A stretch of DNA of 64,000 bases from Anisus vortex (taxonomy: Eukaryota; Mollusca; Gastropoda; Planorbidae): assembly GCA_949126835.1 (NCBI GenBank), contig OX421499.1, positions 29,426,490-29,490,489 on the forward strand, read 5' to 3'. Shown here one piece after another: positions 11,109 to 22,194 of the stretch (positions within the stretch are counted from its first letter, which is position 1; each line of letters begins with the position of its first letter). The notes under the pieces are model-generated. The model had not been told where the DNA came from and did not search any database. It saw only the letters and a list, made by a program, of their open reading frames with translations. A program made the position numbers and the translations under genes.

Positions 11109-13331
11109 TAGACCCCCCAGCCGACGCCGCGCGCCGAATACGCCGCCGAATTTTCATCCGCCAAAAATCCGCCGGAAAATATGCGGCGCGCCGCATTAGC
11201 CGCCGTATTTCGTCCCCCGTAAATCCGCCGAAAAATGAACGAGTCGCCGTAACGTAATGTTATTTGCTTTCTTAAATTTCATGGCGTTCCGTTTCAAGTT
11301 CGATTGCATTTTTAGATTAACCGTCGCCGGAAGTTATCTTTGTCTTAATTAAATATACGATTTATTATTACTCAATTATGGCTCAACGATCTTCTACTAG
11401 TAGAAAGGTAAGCCTAAATTAATTGTTTCAATTAACTGAATACTAATTTAGTCAATAACTGGTGACTTTTATGTTATATCATTTCTAATGTAACAATTCT
11501 ATATGATGATTTTAGGTGAACTCAAATGTCAGCAAATGTCATCTAAACCGGGAAGAGAGGCAGTTCATTACAAAACTACAAGTAAAACCTAAACCGCCTA
11601 GCCAACATGGAAATTCAAAAGCACAATGCTGGAGATACTTTGGTGGCATGTTCTCTTCTGATGGGAGAAATGTTGACGAAGATCGAATTTATTGCCAGCT
11701 GTGTCTCACTGCTCAGCAGTCAATGGGTGACACGGGTCACATTTCAAAAGTAACAAATTTTGCCGCAACAACACCAAGTGGCAATATGAATCTTCACTTA
11801 AGTGTTAAGTACAAAGTGAAGAAAAGTCTAATAAAATTTTGGGATATTTCCGTAAGTATGGAGAAGGCAACAGTCAATGTCAGGCGACATCAAGTCATGA
11901 ACTGACAAGAGATATCGTTATCTGGTTCTGTAGAGACTTGCTTGCCTTTGAAAATGTGGCTAAAGATGGCTTTGTTGACTTTTTTAAAATGAATTGTCCA
12001 TCGCTTAACATTCCGGCACCTGTAACACTTGCTGGAACAGCTCTAGATGATGTTTACCAAGCCGTCAGGTCAGCAGTCAAAACTAAAGTGGCTGAAGTAA
12101 ATTCACTTTGTCTGATGTTTGATGGATGGACCGATCGCTACCGGGCTATCAACTATCTTGGCATCCTTTTTAGACCATGACTGGACATATAAAATTGTCA
12201 CACTTGGCTGTCACGCATTGCCTACTCATGCTGCACATGACCTTGCTGACCAGATCAGCTCTGTTCTGAAAAGCTTTTCTGTTGATCCCAGAAAGCTGTT
12301 CGTAACTAGCTGCCATGATGATGATGCAAATATGATAAAGACTTCAAAGCTTCTGAAGGTTGACTCGTATCAGCACTGTACAGCACATGCGTTGCACCTT
12401 CTGCTTACTACCGACAGTATGAATAGAAATGAAGACGTTCTGCAGATACTCCAAAAGTGCCGCAGCATCGTAACTGCACTTCATTTCAAGACTGCAATCA
12501 TAGAAGACGAGGCAGCATTCACAGAGGATAAAGAAATGATCAAGACCCCGAAAGAAGGCATGTCTTCAGTGTGTGAATTGCGTCTTGTAGACGATCAGTT
12601 CAGTGTATCAATAGTGGACGCCTCTGAGAGCAGCACTGACGCCATCGTTGAAAGTCATACACACAATCATAAGTCAGTGAAGGCATCATGTCCAACGCGT
12701 TGGAATTCAACACTGACGATGATTCAGTCTATACTTGACTTGAAAAGGGAAGTTCAAAATACTCTCAAGCGTATTGGTCGAGTTGATATTTGTCTCCATG
12801 AAGATGAAATTGACTTCTTAAGTGAACTCGTTACCTTTCTCAAACCATTTCAAGACCTATCATCATCAGCATCATCTGTACCAGTGGAGTGCATGTTTTC
12901 GGTTGCTGGTTTGATAATAAACAGCAAAAGATCCAGCCTCACAGCTGATAGACTGCATCGCGTTGTTTCATTCATGATAATTATAAACTGATATTTTAAC
13001 CCATTTTCTGCTGGCGTCCCACTTATGGGATACTTTGTAAAAAAAAATTTAATTAAATATTCATATGACTTATAAAAACAAAAATGAGTTTTTAGCATTG
13101 TACTGTAGTTAGACCTTAACTATAACTTTGCTTTGCGAAAACAAAAATAGTTTTAATAAGATTTACATGCCCTTAAACTTTCAACTTCTAAAAATTGATG
13201 AAAATTTCAGGCTCGTCCGTTTTTTTGACCCGCAAATGTCAATTTACGGAAAAATCCGGCTAATCCTGATATCAACCGAAAAATTTTGTCAGCCAGCCGA
13301 AATTTAAAAACAAATTCGGCTGGCAGGTCTA
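11109..13331 (+). mobile_element. hAT transposon, 2223 bp, with TIRs and perfect 8-bp TSD
   Basis: The element begins TAGACCCCCCAGCCGA and ends with sequence whose reverse complement begins TAGACCTGCCAGCCGA (14 of 16 match). Flanks are GTTAGTGG at 11101-11108 and 13332-13339, an exact 8-bp duplication. The first 120 bases are rich in CGCCG motifs, very unlike the AT-rich surroundings. The right end can fold: GCCAGCCGAA is followed 13 bases later by its exact complement TTCGGCTGGC. It encodes a frameshifted BED-finger hAT transposase. Confidence 0.93.
11378..12991 (+). pseudogene. hAT transposase with BED finger, frameshifted and internally deleted
   Basis: Start ATG at 11378 begins MAQRSSTSRK, ending at a GTAAGC donor (11408). 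The next exon starts at 11516 in the same phase. An N-terminal BED-type finger follows (CQLC near 11692, then a degenerate HLSVKY). The frame changes near 11830-11900 to the ELTRDIVIWFCRDLLAF segment and again near 12170, beside a T5 run, to DHDWTYKIVTLGCH. The end reads VECMFSVAGLIINSKRSSLT, the hAT dimerisation domain, joined directly to FLKPFQDL; family members normally have a longer segment between these. Closest in organisation to ZBED-like hAT transposases. Not functional as read: two frameshifts and an apparent internal deletion. Confidence 0.85.
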
Positions 13332-13345
13332 GTTAGTGGTCGGCC

Positions 13346-14732
13346 TTTTTAAATACATATTTTCTTTTATCGTGCGCGTGTTGTTGTTTGATTCGCTTTA
13401 AAAGAAATAACTTAATGTTTGACGAACCTTTAGTACCGAAATAAGAACATCTCAGGTGCAGCATGTACTGCTAAATGTTGGGTCGTTTCTAATAAGTTAT
13501 TTAAAAAAAAAAAAATTGACAACACAATTACTAAATCGAGTCTGAGCAGACTATTAGAATCATCGACAATTTGTCTTTGGGGATTTACAGTGTAATTAAT
13601 ACTATTTATTTACATTCATTCTGAATGATTCTGATCTGCTATTGAATTTAACATATATGTAGGCCTATGTGAGAATCGCTCGACTGTGAATCACATTCCC
13701 TGAACTGTAGTAAAGATTGTTGCAAGTCATAGTTACGAAACAGGATCGACAAACTGGCATACTGCCAAATTGCGTACAGGCAGATTTTTTTTCCTCATTT
13801 CATTCAGCTTGAATTTGGAGTCTTCCAACTTTTAGTAGTTTTACGGTAGATCTATGGGGGAGTGTTTATGTTTTTGTTTCTTTCGAACAATTAGCTTCTT
13901 TGAACGAAGTCGCGTGAATCGAATCATATGACAGAGCTGTTTGACAGAAATATTTTAATAACTGCCCATTCATAAATAGATACGTCACATAGAATCTAGA
14001 TCTAGTAAAAATTGTAATGACGCAAGAAAATACCTTTATTACTATCTTCTAATAAAGAATAATGATAAACTATTCATTTCTCACGTAGCGTAGATTAGTT
14101 TTTGGAGGGCCATTGTAGGCTACATTGGGTTGCCAGATACATAGGTACCAAACGGAGGACACATTGACTCTCATTGAGTGTTTCATTGAAATCACTTGTT
14201 TCAATTGAATGCGGATTTAAGAAGCAATCAATACAATTTAACTAGACTAAAATCGTCGCCAATAATTATCAATTAGTAAATTAACCAAGAAAAAGTCTTG
14301 ATGTAAAAAAAAGTTAAATATTAATTCAATTAAATTTTTTTGTCGAAATGCAACAATACTAGATCTAGGCTATATTATTTGAAAATTAAACAGTCAATTC
14401 TAAAGTTAATACATTATTATCTTTCTTAATTATATCACAAAGATGTCTATTTCTCTGACGAGCCAACGTTTTGCAGAAGATCCTAGTTAGCAAGCACAAA
14501 TTCATAAAACTGTTTACATGTGAGATTTTTCAAGCATTCAACACATTCTAATTCATTACATTTCATGCTAAATCCCCCAGTGTTTTGCTTTACCCGACCC
14601 AACCACTTACTGACAGTAAATAAAAACATAAAAAGTGCATTAAGGATTTTAAAAACCTTTGGCAAACAAAAGTCGGCCATTTTAAAGGGTTTGTAGCTTT
14701 GCCTACCGGACGGAGGACACAGGGCTTAATAG
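13346..14732. other. non-coding
   Basis: AT-rich, no exon recognised. It ends at the target duplication of the next hAT element. Confidence 0.5.
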
Positions 14733-16538
14733 CAGTAGCGTAGTCGGGGGGAGGGGTGCAGGGAGAGCAGCCGCTCCCCCTATCACCATTTTCAAAGAAA
14801 AAGGGCCTTTTCGGAAAAAAAAATTTAATTAATAATTTTAACAAGCCACGAACCACAATTTATGTTGTTTCTCATTTTTTTCTTTAAATTGCAGTTCAAC
14901 AATTTAATTTATTACAATCATTTTGAATCATTCAGCGTGCCAACAGCGTGAAAGTCAAAATGATCAACTATGTTATTTTCATTAGACAATTTATTTAGTG
15001 CCGTAGAAAGACCAAGACCAAAAGAAAAGGAGCTTAATAAAGAAAATCATTAAAACGTTTTATATTTAATAAAAAAATTGACCTGTTTGTTATTATCAGC
15101 TTTAAAAAAATCTATTCGTAGCTAATACACAATTTCATTACTCAACTTACACATTAATAGCAGTTATCAACATTTGAATTTAGTTGTCAAGAGATTATTC
15201 AAGTAATAGATATAAAGTCTTTAATTTTAATGTTTGATCTCAGAATAACTGAGATTTCGATTTACTCTGACATTTATTTTAACCCGATGGATGTGCAATT
15301 TGCAGGTATTACAGTTAAGAGGAAGAGATACGTAATAATCATAAAAACTGGGTAGTTATTTTAATGTTTAGAAATGTACATGTACATTCTTTAGTCATTA
15401 AATATTTATATAATTTTCAACTATCTTGTGCAATTTGATCATTTTAGAGTTATAAATTGTAAGACATTCATTTTTTAAAAGGAAACAAGAAAGAAACATA
15501 TTAGAAATATTAATGTAAAGAAAACGGGTTAATTATCTCTCTTCAAGTAAATTCTCAAAATTTGATGCTAGTGATACTAAACGAATTAATTGTTTTAATA
15601 TAACTAGTGTACTTCTAAAAATGCTCATCTATCTTAATTTGCCTTAAATTAGGGAAAGAATGAAATGTTTTGAAATTGATTTTACGGAAAGATATGCCCA
15701 GTTTCCATGCAAATCCATTCCAGTTGCCCAACACTTCAAGTGCTTTTGGACCCAGTCTTGTAAATAGAAGTTTAACTCACTAAAACGTGACGCCTTGTCA
15801 TACAAAAACATTGGGTTCAACAGTCAGTTCTTCCAATTTAATAACGGAATTTTTTTCTCCATTAAGATACATCTTAATTGCTTTCAGACAAGAAAATAAT
15901 CGATCCTAGAATTTACCTATAGGCCTACTCCGTATGACTTTCTTCTAGAAGAGACTTTAGAAACTATACCATTGACTATCTTAACAATAGGATAGATTCA
16001 ATCACAGATTGATGGGAGCTTTGCAAACAAAGAGTCTTGAACGAAAACAGTCGACGTCTAGTGTGATTCCCATGTAGTTCGTCATGCAGCACCCACTAAT
16101 TATGCTGACATACATTGTTTTCATTTGCATTAAGCATTATTCTTGGCGGTCTTTCGCGTCCCTCTGAATATCGTTCTGCGTGCCAAGTTTGGCACGCGAG
16201 CCTAAGGTTGCCGAGTTGCCGACCCCTGCTATAGAGCATTCGCGTTGATTCTATAAATACTTTTCGATACTAGATGCTCATCCATAAAATGAGCAGTAGA
16301 TGCAATCAATTTTGCAGAAATTCCCATCACTATTAGCTGCTAGAAAAAGAATCGTGAATGGTTAAATAAAAAACTGCACTATTATACAGTGTGTGTATCC
16401 TGAGGCACAGGCTTTTCTTATAACACTTGATACGTACGAATTCTGAGTTATTCAATTAATCTGGAAAAATTGCTAAAAGTGTCCCCCTTTTTCCTAAAAT
16501 TTCGCTCCCCCTAGCGTCAAAACCTGGCTACGCCACTG
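14733..16538. mobile_element. 1.8-kb non-coding hAT-like element, CAGTGGCGTA family
   Basis: The left end is CAGTAGCGTAGTCGGG; the right end reverse complements to CAGTGGCGTAGCCAGG (about 13 of 16). Flanks are CTTAATAG (14725-14732) and CTTAAAAG (16539-16546), 7 of 8. GCTCCCCCTA-type blocks lie just inside both ends. No transposase frame remains. Inside are pieces of the GGTCGGCAACC family, at about 14930 (CATTCAGCGTGCCAACAG) and at 16165-16227 (the terminus), so the element is composite. Confidence 0.78.
16165..16227 (+). repeat. terminal fragment of the GGTCGGCAACC hAT family
   Basis: CTGCGTGCCAAGTTTGGCAC followed by GCGAGCC and GTTGCCGACCCCTGC matches the right end of the 43815-43993 MITE, here nested inside the 14733-16538 element. 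Confidence 0.7.
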
Positions 16539-17359
16539 CTTAAAAGGAAAGCATTTCCTCCTTTTGACGGGCGTCTGGCAACCCTCATGCACAGAGCTTC
16601 GATGGTGGGCGGCGTGGGCCCAGCATATTCATTATAAGCTTCCTGTGGCCCACGTATCCATACAATTACACACGTTTACAATCAGTTATACATACAATTT
16701 CAAATACTTTGCTTGTTGTTGTTTTTATTGCAAGTGAAATAGGTTACGGCCTGCGGTATAAACTACCATATAGATCAGAGCATGATCGGGGTTATTTTAG
16801 AGATAGAGGGCCCCATGACCTATATAAGGGACTTAACAATGCAGACGTACTTTTAAGAAACGTAAACAGGCTTAGCAAAAGACATATTTAGAGACATAAT
16901 GTAGAGTCTAGTGCCTATAGGGCCTTCATCTTTTACAAATGTTACTAAATTATTAATCAATTTAAAATTAGCAATATTTAGTGATGTTTGCTTACTTAAT
17001 AGTAGGCCAATAATTTGCTTCGAGACTCTTACATGCAAAGCCTAACCATTTTAAACTTATAAGTGTTTACAATTATATTGGCAAAAATCACACAAATAGG
17101 CTAAAGCCAATACATTAAATATACACAATATAATTGCAAGCCTACTCGAGGAGTGCCTCAAAGAATGTTGTGCTGGCACACATGTCAAACGTTGTTTAAT
17201 ATAATGTAATGTGTATTACAGTGAAAGTTTGTGACGTGTGCACGAGTGTATTTTTTTACTGAATAGACTGGTGTGTAAACAACTTTTAAAAATACTTGGC
17301 TGACCATTTAAATTTAGTCAAAGTATTATGATTTGAACAATCAACATGTTTGGCCTTGA
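16539..17359. other. non-coding
   Basis: No gene evidence. The open frame near 16709-16891 lacks features that would support a gene. Confidence 0.5.
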
Positions 17360-17569
17360 TAGAGAGAGAGAGAGAGAGATTGACAGCGAGAGGCGGAGAG
17401 ACATACAGAGAGAGGGGGAGATTGAGAGGGGGGAAAAGCGAAAGAAAGATGGAAGAGAGACAATAATATTGAGAGAGATCGAGTTTTTCATCTGAACTCT
17501 CAAAGGGATGCAATGAAATTGAATGAGAAGGAGAGGAGGATACTGAGATAGTGAAAGTGGGAGAGAGAG
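17360..17569. repeat. GA-rich tract, left half
   Basis: (GA)n at 17360-17379 and then degenerate GAGAGA-rich sequence up to the hAT insertion point. It resumes on the other side at 20076. Confidence 0.85.
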
Positions 17570-17882
17570 CAGTGGCGTATCTAGGGATGGGCAGGGGGCC
17601 ACGTTAGGGGGCGCCAAAATGAGTTTTAAAACTAATTATTTAATTTTATTTTGATGTAGACTAATGTATCCCAAATACGTTTGCAAGATTGAATTTAGAA
17701 GCTCCCCAAATATCTTTATTACAAACCAGTTGGCAAGCATGATCTTGGCGCCCCCATTGAGCATTAAGGGGCGCCATTCTACCCCGACAACAAATGACAC
17801 ATCCACAATGTAGGATTGCTGATGGCTTTTTTTTTTAACAAAGATCAGTTCGGGTTCAAATATTATTCTTCATATACTGAAA

Positions 17883-19832
17883 GTGGCATCTGGTTTTAAC
17901 AATTATACAGGTAGGATAATTTCGAGTCGAATAAACTTAATAGCAGGAGTACACTCAGCTAAACAGGATCCAGTTGTTATCACATTTTTCGGAACAGTTG
18001 AAAGTATATATTTGTATTCTCTCGTTCAACAACTCGTTGGGGAGAGTTGTGCCATTCACAGGATTCACAGTGAAGAGGGAGTCTGAAACACGCTGGAGTG
18101 CACGATCAGAAGCTGTTAAAGCTATTTATAAAGGACTAGATGAACTAGTAGAGCTGTTGGAAAAATTATCAGAAGATGCAACTATGACGACTGACACCAG
18201 AAGTGATGCAGAAACTTTGCTTGCAGGTATATTAAACTTTAACTTCCTAGTTTAGTTACATTTCTGGAACATCATACTTGAGAAAATTGATAGTGTCCAG
18301 AAACGGTTGCAGTATCCTACTATGAATTTCAAGGAAGCAAAAAGCGTCTGATCTTGAATCGCTGGAGCAAGAACTTGTCAACATTCGTGATAATTTGAGC
18401 CAAGTTGCGATAGACAATGACAAAACAAGATGCACAACTTGGGGAATCGAGGTTGACAGAAGGATTAGACGACACAAGAACGATACCCGGAGAATTAGCA
18501 AGAGATGCCGGACTTTCTGCAGAAGAAGAAATTGCACGTGTTATGAACAGCGTAATTGATAGACTCAGGAGATATCCATACGTTTTTATGTCTAAAAAAG
18601 CTAAATACCAAATTTGGATTTTTACTAGACGTCAAAACTCTTTTAGCAGAGCGATTTTCAATAGCACGTGAGAGACTTCCAAGAGGTGTTTTTTTTAATT
18701 GATGAAAAAAAGATGTTTTTAATTGATGAAAAAAAAAAACATTTTCCAGTTCTTAATGAGGAAAACTGACTGTTGAAGACGATGTTTCTGAATGACAGAG
18801 CGACACATTTCAGTTAGTTGAACGCATTTACAAGGACGGGTTAAATCAAGTGGGTTAAATGGACAAACAATTAATGCAGGTAATGTTTATTTACAACTGT
18901 TTAACGTAAATTGTATACCTCTAAAAATTAAATATTCTAATGAATACCATAATGCTTGATTTATAAAAAGAAATAATAATTAGTCGGTAATATTTGTTAT
19001 ATTACAAAACATAACTTGTTTGGCATCAATATTGAATGAAAATATTTGAATCAATGGGAGATAATTAGCCCGTTTTATTTATGCTATTATTTATAATATT
19101 GTGTTTCTTATTTTTCTTTTATAGTAGACTAATTTAAATGGCCTACAACTTATAAAGTTGTATTGACCAAATTGTAAAATGTAGTTGAAAATTATATAAA
19201 TATTAGATCTATATGACTAAAACATTTCTAAACATTACATTAACTACCCAGTTTGTGTGATTACTACACATGAATTCCGCTCTACTATAGTTGGTAACAT
19301 TTCCTGATTTAGCATTGAGCAAATTAAAGACAATCTCAGTTAAACTGAGAATAAACTATCATCAATATTATCAGTTCCTAGATCCTTATCTGGACAACCA
19401 AATGATAATGTTTACAAAATCATTACCAAAAATGTGAAAGTTTGGTATTATTATTTTTTCGGTATAAATGCAAAAAAAAATAAAGTTTGATGATCACAAA
19501 AGCGTTAATTATTGTTATTAAATATAAAACACTTTACCGTTTTTTTTCCATAACTTTCCTTTGCTTGTGGCCTTGGTCTTGCTACGGAGTTAAATACTCT
19601 TATAAAACAAAAACAAAAACAAGTATAATAAAGCAGGTTGACTTTTAGGCTGTTGGCACGCTGAATGGTTTAGAGATCCTAGTTTCACACCATTAGCAAA
19701 AGGTTGCTGACCCTTGGTCTGAGTGATCTTGCACTCCTCAGCATCGAAAGAGAAACACTTGAGAATATTAATTTGGGCAACGTGATTGACGAGTTTGCGA
19801 CAGTCACATCAAGGAGGATCAATTTGCTGTAG
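17883..19832 (+). pseudogene. ZMYM1-like hAT transposase, broken into several frames
   Basis: Fragments in order: VHSAKQDPVVITFFGTVESI (from about 17949), then KRESETRWSARSEAVKAIYK in another frame (18073 on), then LEQELVNIRDNLSQVAIDN (about 18360-18417) and ARDAGLSAEEEIARVMNSVI (about 18500). The C-terminus LSDLALLSIERETLENINLG runs from 19719 to a TAG at 19832. These strings are typical of the hAT transposases annotated as zinc finger MYM-type protein 1-like. The core between 18600 and 19719, where the dimerisation motif would lie, is lost or replaced by the nested insertion. Clearly non-functional. Confidence 0.75.
19040..19716 (-). repeat. nested inverted copy of the repeat inside 14733-16538
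   Basis: The reverse complement of 19205-19260 matches 15320-15385 (ACTGGGTAGTTA, AATGTTTAGAAATGT). That of 19040-19095 matches 15520-15560 (AAACGGGCTAATTATCTC against AAACGGGTTAATTATCTC), and 19566-19590 matches 15001-15030. The right end GGTTGCTGACCCTTG is a GGTCGGCAACC-family terminus. So two copies of one longer hAT-related repeat sit in opposite orientation about 4 kb apart. Confidence 0.65.
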
Positions 19833-20075
19833 ACTATGTCTATTCCAGTCATGTATAATTAGTAGAATATATTTTTTTTTTTCAAATAAATTGTTTACAA
19901 TCGTATAGAGACTTATTAGTCTGTATTCTATTTCATTAAAATACCAGATGCTTCGAAAATGAACTATATAAACCGTACAATTTAAAAATTTTCTTGCCCA
20001 GACGCTGTCAGTCCGAGAAGGGGAGCAGACTTTGTGTCATGTCCCCGGGCGCAGATGACCCTAGCTACGCCACTG

Positions 20076-20465
20076 AGAGAGAGTATGGAGAAGAGACAAA
20101 GAACGAGAGATATATAGGCCTAAAGAGAGAGAGAGATAGAAAGAAAGAGCAAGACGGGGAAGAGAGGAAGAGAGGAAGAGACTGAATGAGAGAAAGGAAT
20201 GAGAAATAAAGGGAGAGAGGGGGCCCAGAGAGAAAGGGGTGAGATGGAAATGAAAAGATAGAGAGAAAAGGAGAGAGAGATATAGAGGAGAGGGGCTAGG
20301 GGAGAGAGAGATATAGAGGAGAGGGGCTAGGGGAGAGAGAGATATAGAGGAGAGGGGCTAGGGGAGAGAGAGATATAGAGGAGAGTTCTAGGGGAGAGAG
20401 AGATATAGAGGAGAGTTCTAGGGGAGAGAGAGATATAGAGGAGAGTTCTAGGGGAGAGAGAGTCC
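20076..20465. repeat. GA tract, right half, with 31/30-bp minisatellite
   Basis: GA-rich sequence, then tandem units with TATAGAGGAGAG starting at 20281, 20312, 20343, 20374, 20404 and 20434. Early units carry AGGGGCTAGG (31 bp); the last three carry AGTTCTAGG (30 bp). The switch marks separate expansions of two variants. Confidence 0.88.
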
Positions 20466-21326
20466 TTAAATTAATCAAAGGTCGAAACGTTTCATAAAAG
20501 CCCTTGCTCTCTGCAAACGAGTCAAAAGAGAAAAAAGAAAGCTGAATGTACACCTATAACTATTTAATGACCAAATAGTGAAATGAACAAAATTTATTAG
20601 TAAGGAAATAACTAAGACATATTTATCAAAGATCATTTAACTCAAATATTCACTTGAAAAAGCCCATGAAATTTCAATGATAGCATTCATTAAAAAAAAA
20701 AACAGTAGGGCCTAAAAATAGACTATAGGCAATCGTTTTAAATTACCAAACTTAAATATATAGCATTCACTTTGTAAACGCCATACAACTGAAAAAGACA
20801 GTCATGCGACGATAACTTAAATGAGGGACAGTACTAAATCATCAGTAAATGTTCATCCACCCAAACAACCCGCTTCTTGTCCATGTTAACATAAATGAAA
20901 CATTGGTGTGTTAAACATGTTTACTGTATGAGCAATTATCGACATTTAATAACGGCACGTGAAGTAAAAAAAAAAAAAAGGTCACGTGGGACAAATTTAA
21001 AGGCAGGGACTCGAGCATTCATCAAAAACAAAAGTCGCTGGTGAGCACAGTATTAGTCATCTCAGGTCAAGGACGTGTCACGTTGTAGTAGTTGTACTCC
21101 TGAGGAAGAAAGAGAAAGGGTGACGATGTTTATTTTTGTAAACATATTTTGTGCTATAGTGTTTCTTCTTAGCCGTTAGCCAGCAATAGCATGCGTGAGC
21201 AGCTCGCAGAAACACTCACACAAACAGCACACACGGTCGGTCGAGGCATCGCTGGTGAACTGGGCAAGCCCTGGACCATCCATCCCAACCACTTAGCCCC
21301 ACGAGAAGGGCAATACCACCCCCGTC
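20466..21326. other. non-coding
   Basis: No gene evidence; AT-rich with one A13 run near 20968. Confidence 0.5.
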
Positions 21327-21567
21327 AAAAAAAGTATCCCATAGGACAAATGTGATCCATAGGGCCGGTGTAGCAGCGTTCACCAGTTTCTGTGGCCATG
21401 ACATACAAGGTGATTGTGTGGCCAGCATTATCCACAGTCGCCCTTACTTTACCCCCAACTAATAGGTCAGGTACCCATCAGAGCTGGGTAGACTCACAGA
21501 CACCCTTCACCAGGATTCGAACCCAGGCCTTCGGTACGTCAGCCAAACGCGCCGCCGCTCACCACTA
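21327..21567 (-). mobile_element. tRNA-derived SINE, copy 3
   Basis: Reading the minus strand: GAGCGGCGGCGCGTTTGGC head, GGGTTCGAATCCTGGTGAAG (a near-canonical B box), the body with TGGCCACA, GGCCATGACAT (the reverse complement of ATGTCATGGCC), and a GGGATACTTTTTTTGACG 3' end. Same family as 4440-4716. Confidence 0.78.
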
Positions 21568-21895
21568 TATCACCCACAATATCACCCCCGTATGGAATTT
21601 ATATGCACTAATGATTTGACAACCAAGCATCATTGCTTGTCATTAAAAATTACCCTCTGGAGTCTCTGGACACCTTTTCTCTCATTTTAAAAAGGGGGCA
21701 TATTAAAAGCAATGTATTATGTTCCCTTCTTATTTTTATGATACTTGTTAACGCTCAGAGGAACTGCCCGTGTTACAGGTACCCTGAACAGGCACTGCAC
21801 ACACTGCGTAGATTTAAACGACACAATACTACTGTACGGTTAAAAAAACCTGGACACAGCATAGATGCTACACTCAGCCGCTGTATCGATTTTAC
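21568..21895. other. short non-coding stretch with an open frame
   Basis: An open frame (21633-21908) includes a hydrophobic segment LCSLLIFMILVNAQ and then RNCPCYRYPEQ. It runs into a MITE and has no recognised homologue or clear gene structure; I do not call it a gene. Confidence 0.4.
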
Positions 21896-22103
21896 CATGG
21901 GTCAGTAACCTTTTGACAAAAGTGTTCCAAAGAAGGATTTCTAGTTCACTCAGCGTGCCAACAGTCTAAAAGTCAACCTGTGGCACCAGTCAATTCTTTT
22001 TATAGAAGATACTTTAATTGTCTTTTTCTGTGTCTTTCTTGTGCCATTGAAAATCAGTTTGCCTGTTAAGTCTGGCACGCGTGTTGTGGGTTGCAGAATC
22101 CTG
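21896..22103 (+). mobile_element. 208-bp hAT MITE, GGTCGGCAACC family
   Basis: The left end CATGGGTCAGTAACC and right end GGGTTGCAGAATCCTG are degenerate inverted copies. Flanks GATTTTAC (21888-21895) and GATTATAC (22104-22111) match 7 of 8. The interior has CACTCAGCGTGCCAACAG and GGCACGCGTGTTG as in the copy at 43815-43993. Older than that copy, judging by the end mismatches. Confidence 0.75.
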
Positions 22104-22194
22104 GATTATACTAAATAAATATGCTACCACTTCAATCTGGGCAATCTCTGCAAGACCATGTCAAATATATTAAAATGATCCATATTAAAATGAT

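Larger units (their letters stand above)
11077..13345. repeat. near-perfect palindrome split by a hAT insertion
   Basis: Removing the hAT and one TSD copy restores GGCCGAGTACTAACAGT, loop TGCG, then ACTGTTAGTGGTCGGCC. These 17-base arms match at 15 positions. The left arm is 11077-11093; the right arm is 11098-11108 plus 13340-13345. The transposon therefore landed inside one arm of a hairpin-forming sequence. A second partial copy of the arm (AGGCCGAGCACTAAC) lies at 11044-11058. Confidence 0.75.
17570..20075 (+). mobile_element. 2.5-kb hAT transposon with ZMYM1-like transposase relic, inserted in a GA tract
   Basis: The left end is CAGTGGCGTATCTAGGG; the right end reverse complements to CAGTGGCGTAGCTAGGG, one mismatch in 17. 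Flanks are AGAGAGAG on both sides (17562-17569 and 20076-20083), compatible with an 8-bp duplication although they lie in GA repeats. It carries the transposase relic 17883-19832 and a nested inverted repeat at about 19040-19716. It is the only copy of this TIR family here with transposase sequence. Confidence 0.85.

Noticed and set aside
16709..16891. 60-codon open frame with a charged C-terminal half
   Set aside because: Short, isolated and without recognisable relatives.
21633..21908. Small secreted peptide gene (hydrophobic segment, then Cys-containing tail)
   Set aside because: Frame ends inside a MITE, no supporting splice structure or conserved pattern; the hydrophobic part is not at the N-terminus.
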